Positions 40,174 to 49,057 of a stretch of DNA of 64,000 bases are shown in pieces; within the stretch, counting starts at the first letter, position 1, and each line of letters starts with the position of its first letter. Source of the stretch: Providencia vermicola (lineage in GTDB: Bacteria > Pseudomonadota > Gammaproteobacteria > Enterobacterales > Enterobacteriaceae). Under the pieces are notes generated by a model. The model was given only the letters and a program-made list of their open reading frames with translations, was not told the DNA's origin and ran no database searches. The DNA lies in contig NZ_CP048796.1 in the NCBI RefSeq assembly GCF_010748935.1, positions 3,971,001 through 4,035,000 on the forward strand, in the 5' to 3' direction. The position numbers and the translations under genes were made by a program.

Positions 40174-40425
40174 TCAAAAAAATTCATTCTCAATAGAGGA
40201 GCGTTTGTAATAATTTTTTTGAATATTTAACCAAAATGATGAACTGCTACCGAGAGTCATTGATAGACGCTTCGCAATTTGTAATGTAATGACTCGATTA
40301 CCATTAACAAGCTGTTCAGTTTCGGATACAGTCATTTTTAGCTTTTCAGCTAAAATATCAATGCTTAGGTTAAGTTCATTCAACGTTTCAGTGATTAATT
40401 CACCTACGTGAGGTGGTTTGTACAT
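40174..40425 (-). CDS. Orphan HigA/VapI-like antitoxin
   Basis: 83 residues. HTH of the HigA type: PPHVGELITETLNELNLSID, then LAEKLKMTVSETEQLVNGNR and ITLQIAKRLSMTLGSSSSFW. HigA represses its operon and neutralises the HigB mRNA interferase. A HigB gene would normally lie just upstream, but no such frame exists there (40426-40735), so the antitoxin is alone. Probably a residue of a plasmid addiction module. Confidence 0.85.
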   Translation of the reverse strand: MYKPPHVGELITETLNELNLSIDILAEKLKMTVSETEQLVNGNRVITLQIAKRLSMTLGSSSSFWLNIQKNYYKRSSIENEFF

Positions 40426-40888
40426 TCACATCTATTGTAACCTTCTATCAATTTTTAAAGTGATATAGCCTCTATTTATCACGAAAATCGCCTGTGTGTA
40501 TCATTAACTATTCTGCTTATTTTAAATAACACTACCGTCCTCGTTTTACTCGGTTGGTAAAATCGTCGAACACCACAAAACAAGTTTGTGCTTTTCAACG
40601 ATTTCAGGTCAGTTTTTCAGTCAGCTCTGGCGATGTTAAAAATACGCTTAACTGCAACTGAAACCGTTATAAACTTTCAGGGGGATGAGATACTTTTAGC
40701 AATTCAAAATCGCACTTAGGCGGTTTTATGATATCTAACCTGGTGTTTTAGTCTCTAAACACACCCGTTTAACACAATGGGTCTTATAAGAACCAATGAT
40801 GTCACTCCAATTATTCTTATTCAGGAATAGATAATTTACCTTAAGTGTATGATACTGTTTTCCATTTCCAATGGACAGGATTATGTAC
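40426..40888. other. Gene-free region upstream of the plus-strand module 3
   Basis: No gene. From about 40765 on it matches 33143 onward closely, including the border repeat and the 100 bases before the lipoprotein start, so it carries the module promoter. Confidence 0.5.
40768..40787. repeat. Module-border repeat, copy 2
   Basis: TTTAACACAATGGGTCTTAT at the 5' edge of module 3; extends with AAGAACC so that GGGTCTTATAAGAACC is nearly palindromic. Confidence 0.7.
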
Positions 40889-41398
40889 ATGAGAGCATTT
40901 ACTTTAGCTTTTTTCATTCTTCCACTCTTTATTTTAGGGTGTTCGCCCGACGATAAACCGAAAGATAAAATCGCCTATGTGGGGGCAAATTTATTGGGGT
41001 ATAACCATGTCGCGGATACGAAGATTAATTGGTTTTCAGTCAATGGTTATCGGGGGCGAACCGGGGGGTTTACGTGCTGCATCATGCTACCTGAAATATG
41101 GCAACCCAATATGCAGGTCAATATCAAGTGGGAAGTTAATCCTGACCCTTTTCCCTCCGATTTTCCTGAATACAGTGATCCCAACTACAAAGATTATATA
41201 AAAAAATATAAAGCCAATTACCGACAATATCAGACCACCGTGACTATCCCGGAATATACGGATTCCTGTGGATTGCAAGTCCACTTCTTACCGTGCCAAC
41301 AAGTGAAAGTTACCGCGACGTGCCATGGCATTGAGCATCCAAACCACCCCATTAAAGACCCTTTTGACCAACCGGAGCCCGCACAATGTCCTCAATGA
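40889..41398 (+). CDS. DUF3304-like lipoprotein, probable immunity protein (module 3)
   Basis: 169 residues from the ATG eight bases after AGGA (MRAFTLAFFILPLFILGC); ATGs at 40871 and 40883 are also in frame. Lipobox ILGC, mature protein beginning CSPDDKPKDK. Cysteines conserved with the paralogues (FTCCIMLPEIW; SCGLQVHFLPCQQ; TATCHGIEHPN). Its stop overlaps the start of the effector pseudogene. It is intact while its effector has three lesions. Nearly identical to the decayed copy at 33260. Confidence 0.82.
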   Translation: MRAFTLAFFILPLFILGCSPDDKPKDKIAYVGANLLGYNHVADTKINWFSVNGYRGRTGGFTCCIMLPEIWQPNMQVNIKWEVNPDPFPSDFPEYSDPNYKDYIKKYKANYRQYQTTVTIPEYTDSCGLQVHFLPCQQVKVTATCHGIEHPNHPIKDPFDQPEPAQCPQ

Positions 41399-43945
41399 TT
41401 ATCGCCCCTCAAAAAGACCAAATCTCAACCCAAGGTGGCCCTTGTTGGGTTCCCCCTGAATTCCCGCTCGATGGGCGGTTAAAACTGACAAAAGAGCAGT
41501 TAATTAAGAATATTGAAAAAAATAAGACAAGAAGAATCTCGACATCGGAGTGACTGTTATCGGAAATTAAAAAATTCGTGTTGTAAAAGTTTACATATCA
41601 GCTTGTTTTTTGATGGCACCAATAACAATGAGCCGAACGACACAAGCAGTACACCGTCGCATCCATCCAATGTGGCTAAACTGTATCATGCCAGTGCCCC
41701 CGAAAACCGTCAGGCGAATGAGAGTGGTTTTTATGCTTATTACATTCCGGGCGTCGGTACGCCATTCCCTTAAATTGGGACGTATGATTATTATTCTTCG
41801 GGGTTGCAGTTTGCGGTTGGGGGAGAAGACCGTATTAATTGGGGCTTAGTTCAACTGTGTAATACATTACATCATACGGTGACAAAAAATTTCATCGGTA
41901 ATGGTCTTATGAAAAAAGCGGTTGAAACGATGAATTCATCCAAACTAGATCTATCTCAAAACGACGCCATAATGGCGACGGCGGCAACAGGTCCAATGTT
42001 TTTTGACCGAGAAAAAATTAATCAAGCCTATTTAGCTGCAGTTTCGCCAAATAATAGTCATCAGGCGGCACGCTTACATGCCATAGAAAAACTACTTGAA
42101 CCGATTAAGAAAAAAGTACCCGACTCTCAATGTAAAATTGTCGCCATTAAATTGTTTGTCTATGGATTTTCTCGTGGGGCAGCGGAAGCCAGAGCGTTTG
42201 TGAGTTGGTTAGATGAACTGTTATCGTCCAATCTGTTAGGATTTCCCGCGGGAACGCTATTGGGTGTCAAGGTCTCGGTCGAGTTTTTAGGCATTTTTGA
42301 TACCGTTCCTGCGGTAGGGATAGCCAACGTCGTGCTGGGATTTACAGGGCATAACGGTTGGGCGGGGCAAACGCAACCCTTACCGCAATCAGGGTTGATT
42401 AAAAAATGTTGTCACTTTGTCGCGGCCAATGAACAGCGGCAAGCCTTTTCACTCGATTCAATTCGGACGGCGGAGGGAAATTATTTACCTAACACGGTGG
42501 AGGTGGTTTACCCCGGCATGCACTCGGATGTGGGAGGGGGGTATCCGATGGGCGACCAAGGTAAATCCCGAGATGATGCGGGGGCGTTATTGTCTCAAAT
42601 CGCGCTGCACGATATGTACGCGGCCGCGATTGAAGCTGGCGCCCCATTAGCCGTTCATCCTGATACGTTTAATCAGCTATCTGCCGATTATCAGCAGTGG
42701 TATTCCTTTAGAAATATGGATGGTTCTAATCGTGAAGAATTTAACGTATCCCCGAAATTGGTTTCGACGTTTAACCATTGGCTATCAACAACGTTGATTG
42801 ATACTCAACAAGAGTCTGATTTGTCAGACAGTCCTATCTATTCCCCATTTCGGTTTGAAACGGTGTGCTTAGAACAAATCATGGAAGATCAACTCAGTTG
42901 GATTACGGGGTGGCGAATTATGCGTTTTGCATCCCCTCTCTCATCCCCGATGAACATCGCGTCACAACCTTTTTTTCAGCAGGCTTCTCAACACCCCAAA
43001 ATTCAGGCTCAACCGTATGAATCAGGGTATGGAAAGCAAGCGTATAATGCGTTGGCTGAGGAATGATCTCTTTTAGCATGTAATGCTCAACTCACTGAAA
43101 AAAAGCGTAATGATGAGATAGCTAAACATAGAAATAATGAAGATTGGTTTCCAGGTGGTGATTTAATTGGTTCACCTTTATTTGATGCCACTAATGCACG
43201 AGGACAACTCTGGGAAGCAGCGTTAGAATTTGCCGCTGATTATGTGCGTAGACCTCGACCTGAACCACTATTAACGCTTCAATATAAAATGACCAAGCAC
43301 CCCATTAATGAAAAAACCTGTACGATTGAAGAAAACACGGACAGCAGTTTTGCTGGCTCAGTACCGTTAACAGCGGGAATACTACAGATTCTTGACCCGT
43401 TATTGTTAACCAATGCGTATGTTTATACGCGCCAAAATGAAGCTGTCAAATATTTTATTTTTAAAGATAATGGGAATGATAAATATGAACGATCTTTTTT
43501 ACCGTATTTCACGGGTAAAAAAGATCCAAAAATAGGTTCTTTAATTGATCTCTATGATAACTATATTCATGATTCTCGAGCTTGGTTTATGCATTCCGAG
43601 AGTGGAGTGAGAGAGCCGTTTGGAGGGTATTTTTTATCAAGAATGATTTATTTTGGGGATAAATGGAATAAGGCCGTCTTATTGCGTTTTGATGGTAATT
43701 ATTTAATGGGCGTGGATAAAAATTTACAGAAACACGCTGTTTTTACTCATCACCCAACCTATGGGGTTAAAATATATCATCGCCAGACTGGACAAGAAAT
43801 TATCGTTAATGAAAACGAATTACCTGCTTCAACTCATGAGTTTATTGCTCAATTGAAACCGTTGGTTCAGCAACGGAAAGATGATAGACAGGCTCAAATA
43901 TATGCAAATCTACAAAAAATAGCGAATGGCACTTTTGTTTCTTAG
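41386..43945 (+). pseudogene. Tle1-like (DUF2235) lipase effector with three lesions (module 3)
   Basis: Starts at an ATG overlapping the lipoprotein end (MSSMIIAPQKDQISTQGGPC). Lesions: an extra A in the run near 41517 shifts the frame; TAA replaces the Glu codon of GTPFPEIGT at 41771-41773; TGA stops the frame at 43064-43066, with the same frame continuing beyond. The catalytic parts remain readable: YGFSRGAAEARAF, FLGIFDTVPAVG, GMHSDVGGGYP and the C-terminal HDSRAWFMHSESGVREP. Independent lesions show the gene is no longer selected. Confidence 0.93.
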
Positions 43946-44001
43946 CCTTTATTTTGGGCGGGTATGTCTATCCGCCTCTTTTTCTTCGATTTGTAGTTTT
44001 A

Positions 44002-44021
44002 TTTAACATAATGGGTCTTAT
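44002..44021. repeat. Module-border repeat, copy 3
   Basis: TTTAACATAATGGGTCTTAT at the 3' edge of module 3, so module 3 is bracketed by copies 2 and 3. Confidence 0.7.
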
Positions 44022-44047
44022 GGGAATCGAGATATTTCGATTCCCAT
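44020..44047. terminator. Hairpin between convergent effector genes
   Basis: Perfect 11-bp stem ATGGGAATCGA / TCGATTCCCAT with loop GATATT, just past the stops of the plus-strand effector pseudogene and the minus-strand intact effector. Position suggests a shared bidirectional terminator; it overlaps the border repeat. Confidence 0.6.
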
Positions 44048-44052
44048 TATGA

Positions 44053-46494
44053 TTAAGTTAATTTAATGACATTTGGCAATGTGGAAACATATTCCATGAA
44101 TTTTTCGTGGCGTATCTTATCGCTTGAAAGCTCTAACGCACCAATTTCAGACAGGAAATCTGAGGTAGGAGCCGATATGGTGCTATTTGGGATTGTATAC
44201 ACATGCCCACTGTTTCTATTTTTTAAAACGTATTCTTCACCATGTTTAAACACTTCAATATCGTTCGCGTTTTTGGATAAATCAAATTCAAAAAGATTGG
44301 GCGTAAGTTCTAAATCAAGACTGACGACTTGGGTTAATTTATTCCATTTATTACCAAAGTAAATCATTCGAAATAAAAAGTAATCACCTAACATTTCGGA
44401 GATACCCGCTTCGGTATGCATAAACCATGCACGAGAATCGTGGATTTGGTCATCATATAATGCAATTACTTTTTTTATGTCAGTAAAAACATTTTTGATG
44501 CGTGGGTGATCGTTTTGGTTATCGAGAACCGGCTTGACTGTATCTTGATAAATGAGTGTGGCGAGTTGTTTTAAACGAGCATATTCCGCTTCAGGATCAT
44601 GACCTAACACGAGATACGTCGCTTTTCTAACAGCCCTGTCTGCCGCTTTAAAAACCATGGTTTTTCGAGTGACATTGAGATAGTCAATGCTGGGTTGATT
44701 ATCGTAATCGGTTTTAAACTCCAACGATGCTTCCCATAGTTGTCCTTTGCTATTCTGTTCATCGAACAATGGCTCTCCGATAAATTGTGGAGGAGGCGTC
44801 CAATCATCGTTATGACGAGTTTTTTCTTTTTCCCTTTCGACCTGTATTTGTTTTAATTTAGCGTCATGAGTCTCTTTGGCTTCATTGATGTAATATTCAG
44901 CTCTATCCGGAAATCGCGTATCCCATGGAGCGATTTGGGCTCCATCGGGCAATGTTGAGGCTTGGAAAAAAGGTTGGTGTGATAAATTGATTGACTCTTG
45001 CCGAGAGGATGCATATCTGGCTATACGCCATGCGGTCATCCATCCCATCTGTTCTTCGACTGCATCTTCAAGCGGGGCGTATTTAAAACGTACAGGGGAA
45101 TAGCCTTGTTCACTTTGTGTTGGCTGTGATTGTGTTTCAAGGGTTACAGTTTTTCGCCATGCATTAAATCGGGTAATTAATTCATCTGATATTACAAATT
45201 CTTTAATTGTACTAGGCTGCATTACTCTATAAGGATAACGTTCCTTTAATTCATCCCTAATATAACTGGGATGGATCGCCAGCGGTGCGCCTGCATCGAT
45301 GGCTGATGCATATAAATCGTGTAGGGCTATTTGTGACAGAAGTTCACCATCACTCTCACGGGCTTTTCCTTGGTCATTAACAGGGTATCCACCTCCTACA
45401 TCGGAGTGCATTCCGGGATAAATGACTTCAACTGCATTTGAAGGGTAAGTCCCGTCAGGGTAACGAATGGAGTCTAACGCAAAGCATTGGCGTTGTTCAT
45501 GAGATGAGACAAGGTGAGTACATTGTTTAATTAAACTGGATTTAGGGAGGCTTTGCGTCCCATAAGCCCATCCATTATGTCCAGTGAAGATTGGCGCCAT
45601 ATTGGCAACACCAACTGCAGGAACTGTATCTAGAATACCTAAAAATTCAATAGAAACAGCGAGTCCCAGAAGTGTTCCTTGGGGGGAAAGGGTTGAGGAT
45701 TTTAGAATATCATTCAGCCATGAAGAAAAGGTTCTGGCTTCTGCTGCACCTCGGGAAAAACCATAAACAAATAGCTTAATGCTGACTAATTTTGGACTGG
45801 CTGTGATGATGTCTTTTTTTAGTGGTTCAAGCAACGATTCTATTTCACGAATACGGTTGATATTATTATTGTCAGCCGTTCTGGCTGCATCTAGCCCCTG
45901 TCCTGTAAAAAGGTGGCCAATTATCGCTGACTCATAACTCCCTCGCATCGCATGAACGCTTTTTTTCATGGTGTTATCATCGAGTTTTATTTTCTTAATC
46001 GCGATATTTAATGTATTACAAATTTGGACCAATGCCCAATTGATACGGTCTTCTCCTCCCTTTGCGTACGTGAGTCCCTCTGAATAATAGTCATAGGTTC
46101 CTATTTCGGGAAAGGGGGTTCCGACTCCGGGAATATAATATGCGTAATATCCACTGCTATTGGCTTTTTTGTCTTCAGGGGCACTGGCATGATATAGCTT
46201 CGCAATATTAGAAGGATGTGGAGGGCTAGCTTTCTTGGTGTCATAGGGTTCATTGTTATTGGTACCGTCAAAAAATAAGCTGATATGCAAACTATGGCAG
46301 CATGTCATGCTCATTCTAAACCCTAGCTTTTCTGACACTTTATCATGATAACGCGCTTCATCCTGACGGATCTTTTTTAAGTTACGTTCAATTTGCTTCG
46401 GTGTGAGAGGGAGTCGTCCTTGGCTTGGAAACTCTGGAGGCATCCAACATGATTCGCCATGACTGACTTTATCCCAACGTGTTATTTCTGGCAT
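44053..46494 (-). CDS. Tle1-like (DUF2235) type VI lipase effector, intact (module 4)
   Basis: 813 residues, start overlapping the lipoprotein end by 13 bases. N-terminal WMPPEFPSQGRL segment; SLHISLFFDGTNNNEPYDT opens the alpha/beta hydrolase; nucleophile in FVYGFSRGAAEARTF (about residue 250); probable catalytic Asp in FLGILDTVPAVG; probable catalytic His in GMHSDVGGGYP. The C-terminal region (DSRAWFMHTEAGISE) probably aids delivery or membrane contact. Tle1 enzymes are phospholipases delivered by the type VI machine into the target periplasm. No VgrG, Hcp or PAAR gene is in the window, so it would need machinery encoded elsewhere. Confidence 0.88.
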   Translation of the reverse strand: MPEITRWDKVSHGESCWMPPEFPSQGRLPLTPKQIERNLKKIRQDEARYHDKVSEKLGFRMSMTCCHSLHISLFFDGTNNNEPYDTKKASPPHPSNIAKLYHASAPEDKKANSSGYYAYYIPGVGTPFPEIGTYDYYSEGLTYAKGGEDRINWALVQICNTLNIAIKKIKLDDNTMKKSVHAMRGSYESAIIGHLFTGQGLDAARTADNNNINRIREIESLLEPLKKDIITASPKLVSIKLFVYGFSRGAAEARTFSSWLNDILKSSTLSPQGTLLGLAVSIEFLGILDTVPAVGVANMAPIFTGHNGWAYGTQSLPKSSLIKQCTHLVSSHEQRQCFALDSIRYPDGTYPSNAVEVIYPGMHSDVGGGYPVNDQGKARESDGELLSQIALHDLYASAIDAGAPLAIHPSYIRDELKERYPYRVMQPSTIKEFVISDELITRFNAWRKTVTLETQSQPTQSEQGYSPVRFKYAPLEDAVEEQMGWMTAWRIARYASSRQESINLSHQPFFQASTLPDGAQIAPWDTRFPDRAEYYINEAKETHDAKLKQIQVEREKEKTRHNDDWTPPPQFIGEPLFDEQNSKGQLWEASLEFKTDYDNQPSIDYLNVTRKTMVFKAADRAVRKATYLVLGHDPEAEYARLKQLATLIYQDTVKPVLDNQNDHPRIKNVFTDIKKVIALYDDQIHDSRAWFMHTEAGISEMLGDYFLFRMIYFGNKWNKLTQVVSLDLELTPNLFEFDLSKNANDIEVFKHGEEYVLKNRNSGHVYTIPNSTISAPTSDFLSEIGALELSSDKIRHEKFMEYVSTLPNVIKLT

Positions 46495-47000
46495 GATGCT
46501 GGTTCCTCTTGGTCAAAAGCATCTTTGATTGGGTAGTCTGGGTGGTCAATGGTATAACAGGAGGTAGTTACCTTGACTTGTTGGCAAGGTAAAAAATGCA
46601 CGGTTAATCCACAGGTTTCTGAGTATTCAGGGATCTTAACTGTTGTTTGATACTGTCGGTAGTTAGCTTTGTGTTTTTTTGCAAACTCAGGATAATTTCC
46701 GCTATCAAACGTTGGAATATTTTTTGGGTATGGGTTGGGATCTATTTCCCATTCTATTTCAGCCGTTAAATTTGGATTCCATTTGGGTGGTAGCATAACG
46801 CAGCAGGTAAAACCACCCGTTCTCCCACCATACCCATTGACGGTAAACCAGTTAACGTTCGTTCCTTTCACATGATTAAATCCCGACAAATTCCCTGCAA
46901 GGTATTCACTTTTTTCAGGTAGAGATTTTTTTTCATCTGGTGAACATGCGAGGAGCAAAAATAGTGAGGAACTGAGCGTTATTTTAGTTAACCATTGCAT
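46482..47000 (-). CDS. DUF3304-like lipoprotein, probable immunity protein (module 4)
   Basis: 172 residues (MQWLTKITLSSSLFLLLAC), lipobox LLAC. Shares all conserved cysteines and the motifs GYGGRTGGFTCCVMLPPKW and CGLTVHFLPCQQVKV with the other copies. It precedes and overlaps the only intact effector, which makes this the one complete effector-immunity pair. Immunity is inferred from context and from known lipoprotein immunity proteins of Tle1. Confidence 0.83.
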   Translation of the reverse strand: MQWLTKITLSSSLFLLLACSPDEKKSLPEKSEYLAGNLSGFNHVKGTNVNWFTVNGYGGRTGGFTCCVMLPPKWNPNLTAEIEWEIDPNPYPKNIPTFDSGNYPEFAKKHKANYRQYQTTVKIPEYSETCGLTVHFLPCQQVKVTTSCYTIDHPDYPIKDAFDQEEPASCQK

Positions 47001-47042
47001 TGATGTGACCTATCCATGAGATATATACGGACAGTATTTATC

Positions 47043-47175
47043 ACCTAAACTAAATTAACAAGTTCTATCTGAATTTAACATAAAGGTGCTTAAGCATAAC
47101 GCCACTTAGGCACTCATTCAAAAATCTACTCAATGGGCTAAAACCACTTCTTTTCACCCGTAAAAACACCATTTT
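47043..47175 (-). repeat. Repeat R, copy c (upstream of module 4)
   Basis: Same element as 36957-37095 and 37909-38045, ahead of the lipoprotein gene and continuous with the HTH fragment, as in copy b. Confidence 0.8.
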
Positions 47176-47219
47176 TGATATTGCTCGTTTGTTATCAAAA
47201 TGGCGGTTTGGGTTTCAGC

Positions 47220-47390
47220 ATGGAAATGATACCAAACGGCTATTTTTCCAGAATTGCCAAGATTTTTTGGCTGGCACTGATGCAACTGGTTCAGATGTTG
47301 TTAGTAGCTTGGATTCGATTAATAGCATGGCATTTTTTAAGCTATCAACATGAGCATCTTTGTCTTCCAATCGTTGCTTTAACAAAAAAA
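47220..47390 (-). pseudogene. Fragment of the plasmid HTH protein, C-terminal part
   Basis: Encodes LLKQRLEDKDAHVDSLKNAM and LIESKLLTTSEPV, the same coiled coil and tail as the gene at 38106-38389, with one base lost in the run before the stop so the end reads FWKNSR. The N-terminal HTH is missing; upstream it is fused to a colicin fragment. Confidence 0.8.
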
Positions 47391-47395
47391 GATCG

Positions 47396-47587
47396 CTAAT
47401 TATCATTTTTTATTGCATTAGGTAACTCAACAAAGAAAAGCTCATAACCATCAATTGCTGGTCCAACATACCCCATGCCTTTACTCAACAGTTTAAAGTT
47501 TTTGGTGGCATCGGCAATTTCAACTGATTCTAACGCTGTAACTATTGCTTGGCGATCTTTGGCATTAATTTTTTTATTAATATTAGC
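47396..47587 (-). pseudogene. Fragment of a pore-forming colicin
   Basis: About 63 codons reading ANINKKINAKDRQAIVTALE, then SVEIADATKNFKLLSKGMGY and VGPAIDGYELFFVELPNAIK before a stop. The NKxNAKDRxAIxxALESV pattern is the start of the pore-forming domain of colicins of the A/B/N/Ia type. The receptor-binding and translocation parts, and the membrane hairpin, are absent; it joins the HTH fragment directly. Confidence 0.7.
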
Positions 47588-48091
47588 TTAAGAGATTTGT
47601 TCGTTGTTTTTTATTGTATTTCAAATAGAAGTTAGCCCCCGGGGTTTGGGAAGCAATGGAACAGTAAACGTCGTTAAGCGATCATTTTAACCACTAGCAG
47701 CCCGTTCCAAACATTAGTCAGTTTAACAAATCTTAGCCATTCTATTTAACCCATTAACCATTGTTATCGTTTCGTTGCTTCCCAATATTCCCTTTTCATT
47801 AACGCTATCATTCAATTCAGGACAAAGTAGTAAAGATGCCTTACCTAAAATAGTCGTAATTACTGCTCGCCAAACCAACTTAAAGCAAATTATTTCGCCA
47901 ACAAAAAATAAATAATAGAAAAACAATCTACCAATTAGCCAAACGGCTATATTTTGCATTGAATTAACCTTCAAAGGTAATCAAATCCAGTTTTTATATC
48001 CTTTCTTGATGATTTCTCTTGCCATTAGGTTAATGACTCTTTACCTTAAGCGAAATTTAACTTTTTGTACGATTAATCGTATTCACTTATT
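47588..48091. other. Degenerate region between colicin and TPS fragments
   Basis: A minus-strand frame at 47723-47974 (83 codons, MKVNSMQNIAVWLIGRLFFY) has a hydrophobic N-terminus and could be a remnant of a membrane protein such as a colicin immunity protein, but I cannot confirm this. No other feature seen. Confidence 0.3.
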
Positions 48092-48391
48092 ATGATAAAA
48101 CTGATCCCTGCTGTCTTGTTCTTACCTTTAATCGTCTTTACGGAACTCAGTTATTCTGAGCCCTTATGATTTCCAGCCAATAGAGACAGTATTCAGTTTG
48201 AACAAAAAAGGCGCTTAGAATCGGAAAAACAGCAACGAGAGGCTCTTGAAAATCAAAATACTGTTACGGTAGACCCGACACAGAAAAGCACTAGTGATAA
48301 TGCCTTGTGTTTTAACGCGAACCAAATTGAATTAGTGGGGATTTCCGTTTCTGCCTTTAAAGATAATGTATTATCACCCCTCGCTGATTAA
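48092..48391 (+). pseudogene. TpsB/CdiB-type transporter, N-terminal fragment with stop
   Basis: MIKLIPAVLFLPLIVFTELS is a signal peptide, followed by an in-frame TGA at 48167, then FEQKRRLESEKQQREALENQ and CFNANQIELVGISVSAFKDN, the plug helix and first POTRA strand typical of ShlB/CdiB two-partner secretion pores. The frame ends at 48391 before the barrel. About 100 codons of some 550 remain. Confidence 0.75.
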
Positions 48392-48512
48392 CGCCACAAA
48401 TTCGTTACATATCCAAGCAGGGAAAAGCATCAATTTTGATAATACCCAGTTAGCCAAAACGAATAAACTCACCCTCAGTGCTAATGCACAGTATTGTGAT
48501 TCATCGCGATGA
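48390..48512 (+). pseudogene. TpsA/CdiA-type exoprotein repeat fragment
   Basis: A frame directly after the transporter remnant reads SLHIQAGKSINFDNTQLAKT and NKLTLSANAQ, the pattern of filamentous haemagglutinin repeats found in CdiA and related exoproteins. Only about 40 codons survive. It is joined to the transporter N-terminus, so most of both genes were deleted. Confidence 0.65.
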
Positions 48513-48560
48513 ATCCAATTTAATGAAACCCGCAGCTTCAGAGCTTGCCGCAAATATTAA

Positions 48561-48657
48561 TACCCATCGTTCTGCACACTTCCTCCACCCGGGTGCTGGT
48601 TTCAGCCTATTTCAGGACAAACGCTATCTGTTCTTCGGTATAACGTGTCTTTTTCAT
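48561..48657 (-). mobile_element. IS3-family orfA fragment
   Basis: Minus-strand ATG encodes MKKTRYTEEQIAFVLK, a TAG stop (where Gln is expected), then AETSTRVEEVCRTMG. This is the N-terminal HTH of an IS3-group transposase orfA. It breaks off at the edge of the exoprotein fragment. No complete IS or clear terminal repeats seen. Confidence 0.75.
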
Positions 48658-49057
48658 GTCAGATGACCTCTTTTTCAGGAGAAAAAAGGCAGGAAACTCT
48701 ACTTTATACCTGTACTGAAGAAAGGGAAGCGATCAGCTTAATGTTGTATTGCGACGAAAATCCCCAATGAGATCATCGTTTATTTTTTCAATTGCCCAAT
48801 TCACACTCATCGTCCTTGAATTAATGATTATTAAAACGCAAATCATGCTATAAGCAAAAAATCGAAAAAACAAATTTATAATTTATATAAAAAAGCAATA
48901 AAATAATTACAGTGAAAATGAGTTTAAATATATTATTAATTGATAATTACAATCTATTTTATTTTTATGTGTTTTAATATGCCTCGTGAAATTAAAACAC
49001 ACCGTATATTAGGTAGAATGCCATATTTTGTTTATGACACTCTACGGGAAAAATAAC
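48658..49057. other. AT-rich spacer at the right edge of the accessory island
   Basis: No gene seen between the IS fragment and the uvrD stop. It marks the return to the conserved chromosome. Confidence 0.5.

Noticed and set aside
40174-40425. Complete HigBA toxin-antitoxin system
   Set aside because: No HigB frame on either side of the antitoxin gene.
33260-43945. All frameshifts in the array as sequencing errors in homopolymers
   Set aside because: Several lesions are substitutions (lost ATGs, TAA for GAA, TGA) and no housekeeping gene in 40 kb has a frameshift. Individual poly-A shifts may still be errors.
47723-47974. Colicin immunity gene
   Set aside because: Only the first part is hydrophobic and I see no family motif; kept as an unassigned remnant.
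48092-48512. Functional contact-dependent inhibition system
   Set aside because: Only N-terminal and repeat fragments remain; no barrel, toxin or immunity part.
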